From positions 1-64,000 of the forward strand of contig NZ_JAKUJZ010000001.1 in assembly GCF_022436675.1 (NCBI RefSeq): a DNA stretch of 64,000 nt. The letters are read 5' to 3'. Position 1 is the first letter of the stretch. Each line of letters begins with the position of its first letter. The DNA is from Rheinheimera hassiensis (GTDB lineage: Bacteria; Pseudomonadota; Gammaproteobacteria; Enterobacterales; Alteromonadaceae). Made by a program: the position numbers and the translations under genes. Positions 15,662-23,647 of this stretch are shown in pieces. The notes beneath the pieces were generated by a model. It saw nothing but the letters and a program-made list of their open reading frames with translations, searched no databases and was not told the origin of the DNA.

Positions 15662-16670
15662 TACTCAAATCAACCATCTAGCCCGGGACGTTATCAACGT
15701 GATAATCAGGGAGCCAAGACATGTAGCGACTGAACTTAGATATGCGCTAAGAAACGGCGTATTTGTGTCAATTAAAGATCTTGCGCTTACTGAGCGAGGG
15801 CTCGCATGTAGCTGTGTATGTCCTAATTGCAGTGTTGCATTGGAGGCGTGCCTAGGAGATGTGCGCCAACATTATTTCAGACACTGTAAAGATTCATCGG
15901 ATTGTGGTGTGACCAATGAGTCTCTTTTGCACGCCTTCGCCAAACAATGTCTCAAGAAGGCCGTTGGAACCGACAAGGTGTTTAAGATACCCCGTGTTGA
16001 GGTTGGTAAAGTCATACCGAAAACATTGAGTGGCGAAATCAGCGACTCTGTGATGATTACCGCCGCTGAACTTGAGTACCGTGATGAAAATATTGCTACG
16101 ATCCCAGATGTTAGATTAACCACTTCAAATGGTTGGGTTTTGAACGTAGAAATTAAGGTTACGCACGGTATAGATAAAACTAAAACGACAAAAATCATTG
16201 CAGGTAAAGCTTTTACATTAGAAATTACGCTTGATACCCACTCCCAGAACTCTTTCAAGCTTGAGGAAGTCGAAAAAGAAATTTTCGGTATAAATGGCAA
16301 GACAGTGTGGAACCATCCAGAAGCGCAGATTTGGCAACACAATCCCAAAAGTACATATAAAGCAAGGTCTGCGGCAGTCAGTCCTGTAGTCCATCCACCG
16401 CCAAGATTGCCTCCTAGGGAGAAAATTAACTTACCTCAAGATGTATGTTATGAGCTAAAGGACTGTTACTTAAGCCATGACGTCAGTGCTGATGATAATG
16501 GTCTAAATGTCGTACTAGAATTTTGTAATGAGCATGGAGAGGTCTTAAAACTGCCAGTTATCAAATTCAACGCCCGGTACTACGCATCAATATTTGAGGA
16601 ACTGGAACCGGGGTCAAAAATCATGGTTATAACGCATAACTCTGAAATAGTTAGTGTTCGTAGGTATTAA
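15636..16670 (+). CDS. CoiA-like zinc-finger nuclease
   Basis: About 344 residues from GTG 15636 (the frame opens at TTG 15606). The N-terminal part has a CSCVCPNCSVALEACLG treble-clef-like cysteine cluster followed by RQHYFRH, the usual CoiA N-terminal zinc finger. Next comes a PD-(D/E)XK-type core: IPDVRL, then NVEIKVTHGIDKTKT, where the D and E-x-K are in place. The remaining 150 residues include a likely nucleic-acid binding region with an OB-like pattern. CoiA proteins promote recombination of incoming DNA in Gram-positive competence. In proteobacterial islands such proteins are often conflict nucleases. It overlaps the upstream 114-residue gene. The exact start is uncertain. Confidence 0.65.
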   Translation: MSKTPKPPSTQINHLARDVINVIIREPRHVATELRYALRNGVFVSIKDLALTERGLACSCVCPNCSVALEACLGDVRQHYFRHCKDSSDCGVTNESLLHAFAKQCLKKAVGTDKVFKIPRVEVGKVIPKTLSGEISDSVMITAAELEYRDENIATIPDVRLTTSNGWVLNVEIKVTHGIDKTKTTKIIAGKAFTLEITLDTHSQNSFKLEEVEKEIFGINGKTVWNHPEAQIWQHNPKSTYKARSAAVSPVVHPPPRLPPREKINLPQDVCYELKDCYLSHDVSADDNGLNVVLEFCNEHGEVLKLPVIKFNARYYASIFEELEPGSKIMVITHNSEIVSVRRY

Positions 16671-16689
16671 TTTTCGGCCAATTAAGTAA

Positions 16690-17340
16690 TTACGCCTGAA
16701 CAATAGGTAGACAGTCAACGAAGTGATGATGCATCTTTCTGACAGGCTCCATTGCTTCCTCATATCCAGTCAAAATAGATAGCATTTGCATATTTATAGC
16801 AGCGACAGCGTTGCAGTTTCGAAGTGCATCATAAATAACCTTGGGCTCATACCCTACGCCATTACTAACTAGTGCGATAAGACCGCTATGAGTAAAGCTG
16901 TTAAATGCTGAATTGTTAATGCCTCTAAAGTCATTCAACTGGCTAAGAATGTGTGCCGGGGCATCCGATTTTTCAAGTGCTCTAAGCATTTCTCCAATCA
17001 GGGGCGTTTCCAGCTTTTTTATCTCGTTCGGACCAACTTTGCCTGCTGTTGAGAGTTTATTAAACCAAGCCTCAGTATCAGCGTACATCAGCCAAAATCC
17101 ACGTATCAGGCTTTCGTACTGGGGCCGCATCAACGCAAAACCCGATGAGGCGAAACCATCAGCAATTAACTGAAGAGAAGATAGGCCATGTTCAAATGAC
17201 AAAATGCCTGACTGAAAGGCCATTCGCCATTTAAGCTCCGGCACCGCTTCAAGATGCTGTAACTGCTCAACGTGCTCCGCCATAAAATCATACATTTCAA
17301 AGCAGCGCGGCAGTAGCGCTTCTAGTTCTTTTTCGTACAC
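16690..17340 (-). CDS. Helical DUF6988-like protein, end of the ankyrin operon
   Basis: A 216-residue all-helical soluble protein. Segments such as GFALMRPQYESLIRGFWLMY and FNSFTHSGL resemble a family of helical proteins annotated DUF6988 or DUF5677-like, in which the R-x2-YE and H residues are conserved. I am not certain of the family. Its start is 9 bases beyond the stop of the ankyrin protein on the same strand, so it belongs to that operon. Function unknown. Confidence 0.5.
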   Translation of the reverse strand: MYEKELEALLPRCFEMYDFMAEHVEQLQHLEAVPELKWRMAFQSGILSFEHGLSSLQLIADGFASSGFALMRPQYESLIRGFWLMYADTEAWFNKLSTAGKVGPNEIKKLETPLIGEMLRALEKSDAPAHILSQLNDFRGINNSAFNSFTHSGLIALVSNGVGYEPKVIYDALRNCNAVAAINMQMLSILTGYEEAMEPVRKMHHHFVDCLPIVQA

Positions 17341-17349
17341 AACTGTTCC

Positions 17350-19563
17350 TTAGTGCCTCAAAGCCAAAATTGAGCGGGAGCGCCAAAAGGCGGCAATCTG
17401 CCATGCATTGTTGGCAGTCTTAGTGTTTGGGTCAATAAAGGTTTTATGTGGCTTGCCACCGTACTCAAGCATTAGCGAAAATAACTCTGCCTCATCCAAC
17501 TCTGCGGCTAACATTAATGGGGTGTAACCTTTTGCGGGGCTGTTGTGCTCGGCATTGACATCTGAGCCTTGTCTTATTAGTAGTCTCGCAATATCTCTAA
17601 GTTCTTCGATATTGGTATTTTTGCATACTCGATCAATCATCAGGTCGGCCATCATTTCTGATATTTCTTTGTAGAGCTGCGTTTTTCGATGTTCGGATAA
17701 TTGCTCCTGTAACTCAGAGAGACTAAAGCCAAAATCTCCAGCAGATAACCGCCTACCCACGTCAATGAGTTCTGGCGTTATAGGATGTTGCAGCATAACC
17801 TCACGAAATCGCTTTGGATTTTTTTTAACCCCAACCAGCTTAATGATCTCATTTAGGGCAGTTTGGTTATCCGCTAAGCCCCGCATACCAACATCTGCAC
17901 CTAACTCTAAAATCTTACTTACTATTTCGAGCTTACCCGTTCTGACTGCTTGTATAATTGCGAGGTGCTTTTGTTTTACCGTCTTTTGATTTACAGTGCT
18001 GGGAGTCATCGGAATTTTGATTATCGCGTCGTAATATCGTCTATTAAGGGACATATAGGGGACTTCGAGTAAATCGAGTTTATGCAGTGACAGTAATAGT
18101 GGAGTGTCACCAACCTCAGAGCAGACATTTACCTCAGCACCATGCTTAAGAAGTTGGTTAACTGAAGATAAATCATCCATCATGATGAAGTAATTAATTT
18201 GAGGCATTCTTCGCTGCCATGTACTGCCGACGTTGATTTTCTTCTTGGGATACCTTAAGTCGGGCTTAACCTCGCTATTATGATCTAGCATCAATGGTCC
18301 ATGGTTTGCTGTGAATGGATAAGAGACGCCAGGGAATAAAGTGCGAGGTAAGAACATCTGATCAAACCCTTTTAGCCACATATCAACTTCCCACTTTTCC
18401 ACTGTGTCTTTTAAGCGCAATTGTTTTTGCCCGGATTCGACCTCAGCTGAGGGGATGTCATAGCCGTACAGTACTTGAGCTGTTTTAAGTTTTTTAAGAA
18501 AAACGTTATCTGGATTCTCTGTTGCACTTGTAACCACTAAGCTCTCATTTACTACTTGCTCAATGTATGCTCCGCCGCCGCACAGTAAAGCATCAAATGC
18601 TTTTTCATAGAGTTCTTTTGCTGGTGCTAAATGACCTGACAAAACTAAAAATCTTGCTTCAAACCAGTTCAGTAGTCCCTCGCCGCCCTTTGGAATTAGA
18701 GATGCCGAGATGCTTTTGCAGACTTGTAGTTGTTTGATGGCAGATTCCAAGTCATCTAATGTTTTATGTCGTTTAACCAGAATTTTCTCTAAAGCCGATA
18801 GCTCATTTCGAAAACTAGTAAATGCCGAAAAATAACGATTCGGGTGTCTATTCATCTTTGTTTGCAAATCGAAGCTGCCAGAAGCGTGTATGTTGATGGC
18901 CCCTTGAATAAGTCGTTTACCCCAACTTTTTTTCTTAAGTGCGTCGATGAATCTGGCCGTCAACAATAGCGGTAATGCATAAGATTGACATACCTGAGGT
19001 ATAATAGCTCTCAGACGTTGGTAATCAGGAAGATGCTTTCCTGAACGCCAATTTCTGATTTTATCTTTATCCTCTTTTGGTGCCTCTTCAAACTTTTTCC
19101 AGTCCAAAAATGTGTCGCTGCACCACTGCCAAACCTGATCAAAGGCTGAATTTGAACTCAAGAAATCTAGAGTCGAAGGCGCATAATAACGTCTGAACGG
19201 GTCGAGCACTTTTGTTAGTAAGGACTCTAGCTGTATAGCGAAGAAGTAACGGTTGATTGTAACAAGCGCTCTTTCACGGCTCGAACCAATGAAAAAGCCG
19301 CAACCCGCCATTTTGCGGCAGTATGTACCGATAATGGAATTTATTGTTTGTGTGGTAAATTCAGCAAAACCATTCAAGTCGTTTTTGGCAAAGCATTCAT
19401 AAAATACACTATTAATTAATTCGCTGATTTGAGCAGGGTGAAGAACTGCTTCCCTAGCTTTATCATCCAGGTACTTTGTTACTTTCGTATTTCGAATACC
19501 AAAACAGCCTGCTGCTTCTCGAATGATTTCAACGGGTGTTGGTAGAATGAATCCCCGCTTCAT
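17350..19563 (-). CDS. Ankyrin-repeat protein with large helical N terminus
   Basis: A 737-residue cytoplasmic protein. The first 430 residues are helical, with an RNWRSGKHLPDYQRLRAIIP stretch that could be a helix-turn-helix. About residues 455-735 contain ankyrin repeats, recognisable by VNQLLKHGAEVNVCSEVGDT, ILELGADVGMRG, LLIRQGSDVNAEHNS and GYTPLMLAAELDEAELF. Ankyrin repeats bind proteins, so this may be the sensor or scaffold of the operon. A strong GGAGG lies just before the start, inside the HicA-like gene that it overlaps by 35 bases. The 3' end of a second copy is preserved as a fragment at 23397-23547. No enzymatic motif is visible. Confidence 0.65.
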   Translation of the reverse strand: MKRGFILPTPVEIIREAAGCFGIRNTKVTKYLDDKAREAVLHPAQISELINSVFYECFAKNDLNGFAEFTTQTINSIIGTYCRKMAGCGFFIGSSRERALVTINRYFFAIQLESLLTKVLDPFRRYYAPSTLDFLSSNSAFDQVWQWCSDTFLDWKKFEEAPKEDKDKIRNWRSGKHLPDYQRLRAIIPQVCQSYALPLLLTARFIDALKKKSWGKRLIQGAINIHASGSFDLQTKMNRHPNRYFSAFTSFRNELSALEKILVKRHKTLDDLESAIKQLQVCKSISASLIPKGGEGLLNWFEARFLVLSGHLAPAKELYEKAFDALLCGGGAYIEQVVNESLVVTSATENPDNVFLKKLKTAQVLYGYDIPSAEVESGQKQLRLKDTVEKWEVDMWLKGFDQMFLPRTLFPGVSYPFTANHGPLMLDHNSEVKPDLRYPKKKINVGSTWQRRMPQINYFIMMDDLSSVNQLLKHGAEVNVCSEVGDTPLLLSLHKLDLLEVPYMSLNRRYYDAIIKIPMTPSTVNQKTVKQKHLAIIQAVRTGKLEIVSKILELGADVGMRGLADNQTALNEIIKLVGVKKNPKRFREVMLQHPITPELIDVGRRLSAGDFGFSLSELQEQLSEHRKTQLYKEISEMMADLMIDRVCKNTNIEELRDIARLLIRQGSDVNAEHNSPAKGYTPLMLAAELDEAELFSLMLEYGGKPHKTFIDPNTKTANNAWQIAAFWRSRSILALRH

Positions 19564-19768
19564 AAAACCTCCACGGCGCAGTAAAGTCTAATATCGCGTT
19601 TAAAGTTATCCAAGCTCTCTTGTCACTTGGGGAGCCTGGAACCACAACCCTTTTACCTGAGGGCGCTATAAGCTTTGAGTGTTTCTTTCCTCGGATAAAT
19701 ATCCAGCCAGCTCTGCAAAGTTGCTTAATATACACATTAAAGTCTTTATTTGAGGTAAATTTTTTCAT
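19529..19768 (-). CDS. HicA-like RNA-binding protein
   Basis: A 79-residue protein with the HicA double-stranded RNA-binding fold pattern: CRAGWIFIRGKKHSKLIAP, then VVVPGSPSDKR. HicA toxins carry G-W...R-x-GSHH with a catalytic His; here GKKHSKL keeps one His. HicA is an mRNA interferase. No HicB antitoxin is encoded beside it, and the gene instead sits between a 42-residue peptide and the ankyrin protein, which it overlaps by 35 bases. It may act as an RNA-binding or RNA-cleaving part of this operon. Confidence 0.6.
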   Translation of the reverse strand: MKKFTSNKDFNVYIKQLCRAGWIFIRGKKHSKLIAPSGKRVVVPGSPSDKRAWITLNAILDFTAPWRFYEAGIHSTNTR

Positions 19769-19812
19769 AGTCTAACCCTGAAGCGGGGGGAAAGCTCCCC
19801 CGCAGTCATTTA

Positions 19813-19941
19813 CTAACGCTTAGCTGGTGCTGGAACTGCATTGCCGCGACCAGTACCAGATGGGTTACCGGTAGTGCTTGGCCAATTACCACCATTGCCA
19901 GGCTGGTTTGATGCTGGGCGAGATGAACCTTGTTTACTCAT
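19813..19941 (-). CDS. 42-residue Gly/Asn/Pro/Ser-rich peptide
   Basis: A short reading frame with an excellent ribosome binding site (GAGGAA, 7 bases before ATG). It encodes a peptide starting MSKQGSSRPASNQPGNGGNW, followed by PSTTGNPSGTGRGN and a basic tail. It has no hydrophobic stretch, signal peptide or double-glycine leader, and looks fully disordered. It is the first gene of the operon that continues with the HicA-like, ankyrin and helical proteins; the gap to the next gene is 44 bases. It could be a sensor peptide, antitoxin or substrate. The strong translation signals are the main reason to believe it. Confidence 0.6.
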   Translation of the reverse strand: MSKQGSSRPASNQPGNGGNWPSTTGNPSGTGRGNAVPAPAKR

Positions 19942-20089
19942 TGCTTTTTCCTCAGTTAAGCCCGGTGTTGGGCATAACCAAAAGTACAATTTTGCTTACT
20001 AGAATACGGCAGTGTAGTTGGCGGGATTTTTTAAATTTTTACAAGTCACTGAATTTAATATTAAAAGTAGGTGATGCAAATAGGCGGTA

Positions 20090-20650
20090 ATGGCAGTGAA
20101 TTTACATTGCACCAAAAAGCTTTTTGAACAACTGAGCATTTCACGCTTTGGGGCGGGCGAAACGTGTTCCACAGCCCAGGCTAACCCTTTGCTTAACTGG
20201 CATGCCAATATAGTCACCATTCAACGTAAACAAAATTTGGTGTTTATTAACGATGCTACCCGGTACGCAGTATTTATACTCTGTGTACTCAAAAGTGATT
20301 TGAGCCGTTTATCCATTCTGTTTCAAGACGTTTTCATAAACAGTTTAATGAAAGCTGGATTGTCGAGTGAGCTTGTGGAAAAGGCCGCGTTATATCTGCA
20401 AGATGCAGAAGTGAGTCTGGATACAGAGTGCAGTCGCTCTGTCCAAGGAACGATGAGATTAATGGTCAGTGATGTAGAGATAACACTGAGTTACCGAAAA
20501 CAAAAAATCACTGATTTGCTTCCATACTCTACATCGCTGATGCTATCTGACCGTCCATGTACAATCAAAGGGCTGAAGGGTGTTATTTGGCCAATCAGAG
20601 AAATGGAAAATTTACTAAAAGACCTTCCAAGCATACAGGCGATTAAATGA
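20090..20650 (+). CDS. DUF6933-like protein
   Basis: A 186-residue soluble protein. LHCTKKLFEQL at the start, then LLNWHANIVTIQRKQNLVFINDATRYAVFI, with the sequence between those positions typical of DUF6933-family proteins (WHAN, an RK-x-hydrophobic strand, N-D-x-T-R). The function of that family is unknown; it is commonly plasmid- or island-borne. The gene is divergent from the 42-residue peptide operon and overlaps the next gene by 4 bases (ATGA), a two-gene operon. Confidence 0.6.
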   Translation: MAVNLHCTKKLFEQLSISRFGAGETCSTAQANPLLNWHANIVTIQRKQNLVFINDATRYAVFILCVLKSDLSRLSILFQDVFINSLMKAGLSSELVEKAALYLQDAEVSLDTECSRSVQGTMRLMVSDVEITLSYRKQKITDLLPYSTSLMLSDRPCTIKGLKGVIWPIREMENLLKDLPSIQAIK

Positions 20651-21258
20651 GCATAATAAATAGCATTGATGATGAGTTGCTAAATTCTGACCTGAAGTTG
20701 GACGGTAAATTACTGGATTTTCTTTCATGGGCTTATTCAGATTTATGCGACGATGTGAACAAAGGGATATTCGCAGAATGGTTAGTAGCAAAAATTTTGA
20801 GGCTCAATAGTACTAGACGCTACCTATGGGCTGACAGCGATCTAAAAAGTGAGGATGGGGTTAGAATTGAAGTTAAGGCTAGTGCATATTGGCAGTCTTG
20901 GAAGGCATTGAATCCTGATGGTACTACTAAAGATCTGTCTAAAGTCGTATTTCAACCAGATAATAAAATTCGTTTTTCGGGTTTAGTTGCTAAAAATACA
21001 ATTAATAATCACAGTCAGGAATTCGGAGCACTAAAGTCAGACTACTACTGTTTTTGCTTCCATACGGAAAAAAATTATGCCGCATGGAACGCCATGGATG
21101 TGTCGAAATGGGAGTTTTATCTGGTAGCTGCTAAAGAAATTAAAACCAAGAGCGTTAGTCTTAAGTGGCTTAGAGAAAGCAAATTCGGCCCCTACTCTCC
21201 AAGTCAGTTAAGGGATAAGTGGGAGCTTCAGGGGGGAACCGAACTAAGCAAAAGCTAA
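20647..21258 (+). CDS. PD-(D/E)XK restriction-like endonuclease
   Basis: A 203-residue protein. After GIFAEWLVAKIL comes a compact core with WADSDLKSEDGVRIEVKASA. The Asp followed by E-V-K fits the restriction-endonuclease fold, with AYWQSW helping to form the next strand. The N-terminal helix with Glu is also usual in this fold. It overlaps the DUF6933-like gene by 4 bases, so the two proteins probably act together. No methyltransferase is nearby, so it is not a classical restriction-modification system. Confidence 0.65.
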   Translation: MSIINSIDDELLNSDLKLDGKLLDFLSWAYSDLCDDVNKGIFAEWLVAKILRLNSTRRYLWADSDLKSEDGVRIEVKASAYWQSWKALNPDGTTKDLSKVVFQPDNKIRFSGLVAKNTINNHSQEFGALKSDYYCFCFHTEKNYAAWNAMDVSKWEFYLVAAKEIKTKSVSLKWLRESKFGPYSPSQLRDKWELQGGTELSKS

Positions 21259-21518
21259 AAAGCTCCATTTAAACTTAAATTTAATCACACCAACAGTTTT
21301 CAATATATGTTAGACATTTCGATATATCTTACTCAAATGCTGTGAGAGTAAGTCACTTCACCTAGGCTAATGTGTTTCTATGACGGCAAGCCCCAACAAT
21401 CTAGCTAGTGTAGGAAAAGGTACGTCATTTTTCTAAATAGATTATGTGGAGTCGGTTGAACATAATAGCCCCTAAGTTGTTCGGATATTTCATCTGAATC
21501 AAACCTGGAGCTATAAAT

Positions 21519-21923
21519 ATGTCTTTTTTCAATTCTGTTTTTGATTTTGTAGGTGATACAGCTAAGGCTGTGGTCGATTTATCTGCAACTACCGTCAATA
21601 TTGTAAAGGAGCATCCCGGTAAGGTTGCATTGGTATGTGTTACTACCGTTGTTACTGGTGGAGCAGCCGCAGCATTTGCAGCTCCAATCGCCGCAGCTAT
21701 TGGCACTACAGGTGCCCTCGGGGCAACAGCGTCTGGCACTGTTATTAGCACGCTGAAAGGTGCTGCATTGGCAAAGGCTTCTCTGGCAGCTCTTGGCGGT
21801 GGTGCAGTTGCTGCTGGAGGAGGAGGTATGGCAGCTGGTGCAACCGTAGTTGCTACTACAGGAGCAGCATTAGGGGCAACTGCAAGCGCAGGAGTTGCAA
21901 TCGGTATAGCTAAAAAGAATTGA
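21519..21923 (+). CDS. Gly/Ala-rich membrane-active small protein
   Basis: A 134-residue protein that after an amphipathic N terminus (FNSVFDFVGDTAKAVVDLSA) is almost entirely small hydrophobic residues: VVTGGAAAAFAAPIAAAIG, then a run with four successive glycines. The pattern of glycine zippers in three or four possible transmembrane helices resembles pore-forming or bacteriocin-like peptides and glycine-zipper membrane proteins. There is no signal peptide. The gene is 11 bases upstream of a 433-codon gene on the same strand. A toxin or membrane effector role is inferred only from composition. Confidence 0.55.
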   Translation: MSFFNSVFDFVGDTAKAVVDLSATTVNIVKEHPGKVALVCVTTVVTGGAAAAFAAPIAAAIGTTGALGATASGTVISTLKGAALAKASLAALGGGAVAAGGGGMAAGATVVATTGAALGATASAGVAIGIAKKN

Positions 21924-21934
21924 GGATAAAAGTA

Positions 21935-23221
21935 ATGGCTCGTATAACTAAAGCACAGAAGGCTGGTTTGGACTTTTTGGATCAGAGCTTCTTTAATGAG
22001 TTGCTAGTTCACCGAGGCATGAATGCCAAAGAGCAAAATCAGCTTGGTGAAATCATTACAAGAGTATCGCATATGGCTGAGAGTAAGTACTCCGGCCGCG
22101 AGGCTGAGATCATCAAGCATTTGGCGTACTCATTCTTAGAGTTAAACGTCGCAAGTTCCCTTGAGGAAATGAAAATGGCTTTCCCTGAAGTAAAGTCATC
22201 TGTAGGAGTGCCTTTAGATACTATAAAAAAAGTTGAAGAATTTGAAGTCTCTTATCAGATGGGGCTAATGCTCGCAATTACAGAAAAGTCCACAGGGTTT
22301 AAAGCGAACCATGCATTGGAAATTTTTGAAACTCTCAAAGGTGAGTTTGTTAACTACTCACCTCTAGTTAGGCGCGATCTAGTGTGGCGCAGCTTTGCGT
22401 ACGAATTTGAAGACGCATCTGTGAATATCTATTGCTGGCTGACAGTTGCTGGGGTACTGCCCGTAAAAAAGAATGGCCCAGATAGGATAGACAGTAATTT
22501 TAGTGCTGAATTTATGATCCGCCTTACCCTAATGGCCGAATACGAGATGATTAAACACAATCTTAAGCAGGCGTTCAGTAAAAACAATCTTGCCTCTGTG
22601 TTTCTAGGTAAACCGGATTTCGATTTGAATGAGACGACAATTGACCGTCTTCTAGATATAAATAAAGTCTTCCATGAATCGAGTTCCAAGTTGAGCTTGA
22701 GTAGTATTCCAATTATAAATAATTTAGATCTAACTAATAAAATGCTGGTGCAGAACTTCTTTGACCAATGGGGAAGTCGTAAGGTGAGGTTACGTATGCA
22801 CACAGGAACTTTGGCTAGTTGGCTTGGGTTCTTGGGTGCTGGTATGATCGAGATTCAGCGTGCACGAGAATATACCGATGCAGCAGAAAAAAAATTTAAT
22901 GAAGGTGTTGAGTCAGTTAAAATTTCCGACTTAAAGGTTCCAGCAATATTCAATGCATGCGACAACGGAAATACAACTACCGAATTCATCAAGAAGAGAC
23001 TTTCTGGGTATGGTCTACAAATCAACTCCGATACGCTGTACCGTAATCACTCTTTGATGAGTAAGACGGAACTGCGTTTGCTGCTTATGTACTGCAATAT
23101 GACTCGTGATCAAGGAATTGTGTTGCCAGTCATCTACGATGATACTTTTTACATGTCGTTGTTCATACATTCAGACAAGATTTTGATTAAAAAATCTTCA
23201 GTTATTAATCAGTCTGGCTAA
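21935..23221 (+). CDS. Unknown cytoplasmic protein, partner of the Gly/Ala-rich protein
   Basis: A 428-residue soluble helical protein with no recognised domain. The start at 21935 has GAGG 9 bases upstream; the frame is open from TTG 21920. It contains a MHTGTLASWLGFLGAGMIEI segment in the middle that is moderately hydrophobic, but otherwise no membrane helix. Because it follows the membrane-active protein with only 11 bases between, it could control it (inhibitor or sensor). The pair stands apart from its neighbours by 260 bases on the left and a pseudogene region on the right. Confidence 0.5.
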   Translation: MARITKAQKAGLDFLDQSFFNELLVHRGMNAKEQNQLGEIITRVSHMAESKYSGREAEIIKHLAYSFLELNVASSLEEMKMAFPEVKSSVGVPLDTIKKVEEFEVSYQMGLMLAITEKSTGFKANHALEIFETLKGEFVNYSPLVRRDLVWRSFAYEFEDASVNIYCWLTVAGVLPVKKNGPDRIDSNFSAEFMIRLTLMAEYEMIKHNLKQAFSKNNLASVFLGKPDFDLNETTIDRLLDINKVFHESSSKLSLSSIPIINNLDLTNKMLVQNFFDQWGSRKVRLRMHTGTLASWLGFLGAGMIEIQRAREYTDAAEKKFNEGVESVKISDLKVPAIFNACDNGNTTTEFIKKRLSGYGLQINSDTLYRNHSLMSKTELRLLLMYCNMTRDQGIVLPVIYDDTFYMSLFIHSDKILIKKSSVINQSG

Positions 23222-23381
23222 CTGTATTAGTTGATCGGCAATTTTTTTGCAAAAGGCACTGGGTAGTAGGGACAATATTTACTACGTCTGTGGTATTAAA
23301 TTTGGGGGAAAGGTCAGAACTCATCTGCCCAGATTATGAGGAAAAAGCTAATCTCAACGAGGTTAATGAGCGTCTATGAGA

Positions 23382-23395
23382 TTAGGGGAAGTCCA
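23382..23395 (-). mobile_element. IS right-end remnant
   Basis: The 14 bases are the exact reverse complement of the IS-like end at 8129-8142. The adjoining GACG... region has the same layout as the left end. It lies directly against the ankyrin-gene fragment. No transposase lies between the two ends, only cargo genes, so the original IS was lost or its ends were separated by rearrangement. Confidence 0.55.
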
Positions 23396-23396
23396 C

Positions 23397-23547
23397 TCTT
23401 AGTGTTGTAGGTCAATAAAGGTCTTATATGGCTTGCCACCGTACTCAAGCATTAGCGAAAATAGTTCTCCCTCATCTAACTCTGCGGCTAACATTAGTGG
23501 GGTTAACCTTTGGGGGGCTGTTGTGCTCGGCATTAGCATCTGAGCCT
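23397..23547 (-). pseudogene. Fragment of an ankyrin-repeat gene
   Basis: About 150 bases that closely match 17418-17569 in the 3' part of the ankyrin gene, with several substitutions and small deletions that break the frame. The fragment begins one base after the IS end. The 23548-23647 stretch that follows contains an open plus-strand tail without recognisable content. So a second ankyrin operon, or a duplicated end, existed here and was destroyed. Confidence 0.8.
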
Positions 23548-23647
23548 GAGTTCGTAAAGCCAATCTCTGGTGAAGCGCAGAAATCTGAAGTGAATACCAA
23601 AGACATACCTAAGGGCGAGTAGTGATTTTTCTTTGCGTACTGAATAA

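Noticed and set aside
21519-21923. Class IIb microcin precursor for the modification operon
   Set aside because: No double-glycine leader or Ser-rich C terminus, and it lies 7 kb away on the other strand with its own partner gene.
23428-23622. 64-residue plus-strand reading frame
   Set aside because: Most of it is antisense to the degraded ankyrin fragment, so it is likely accidental.
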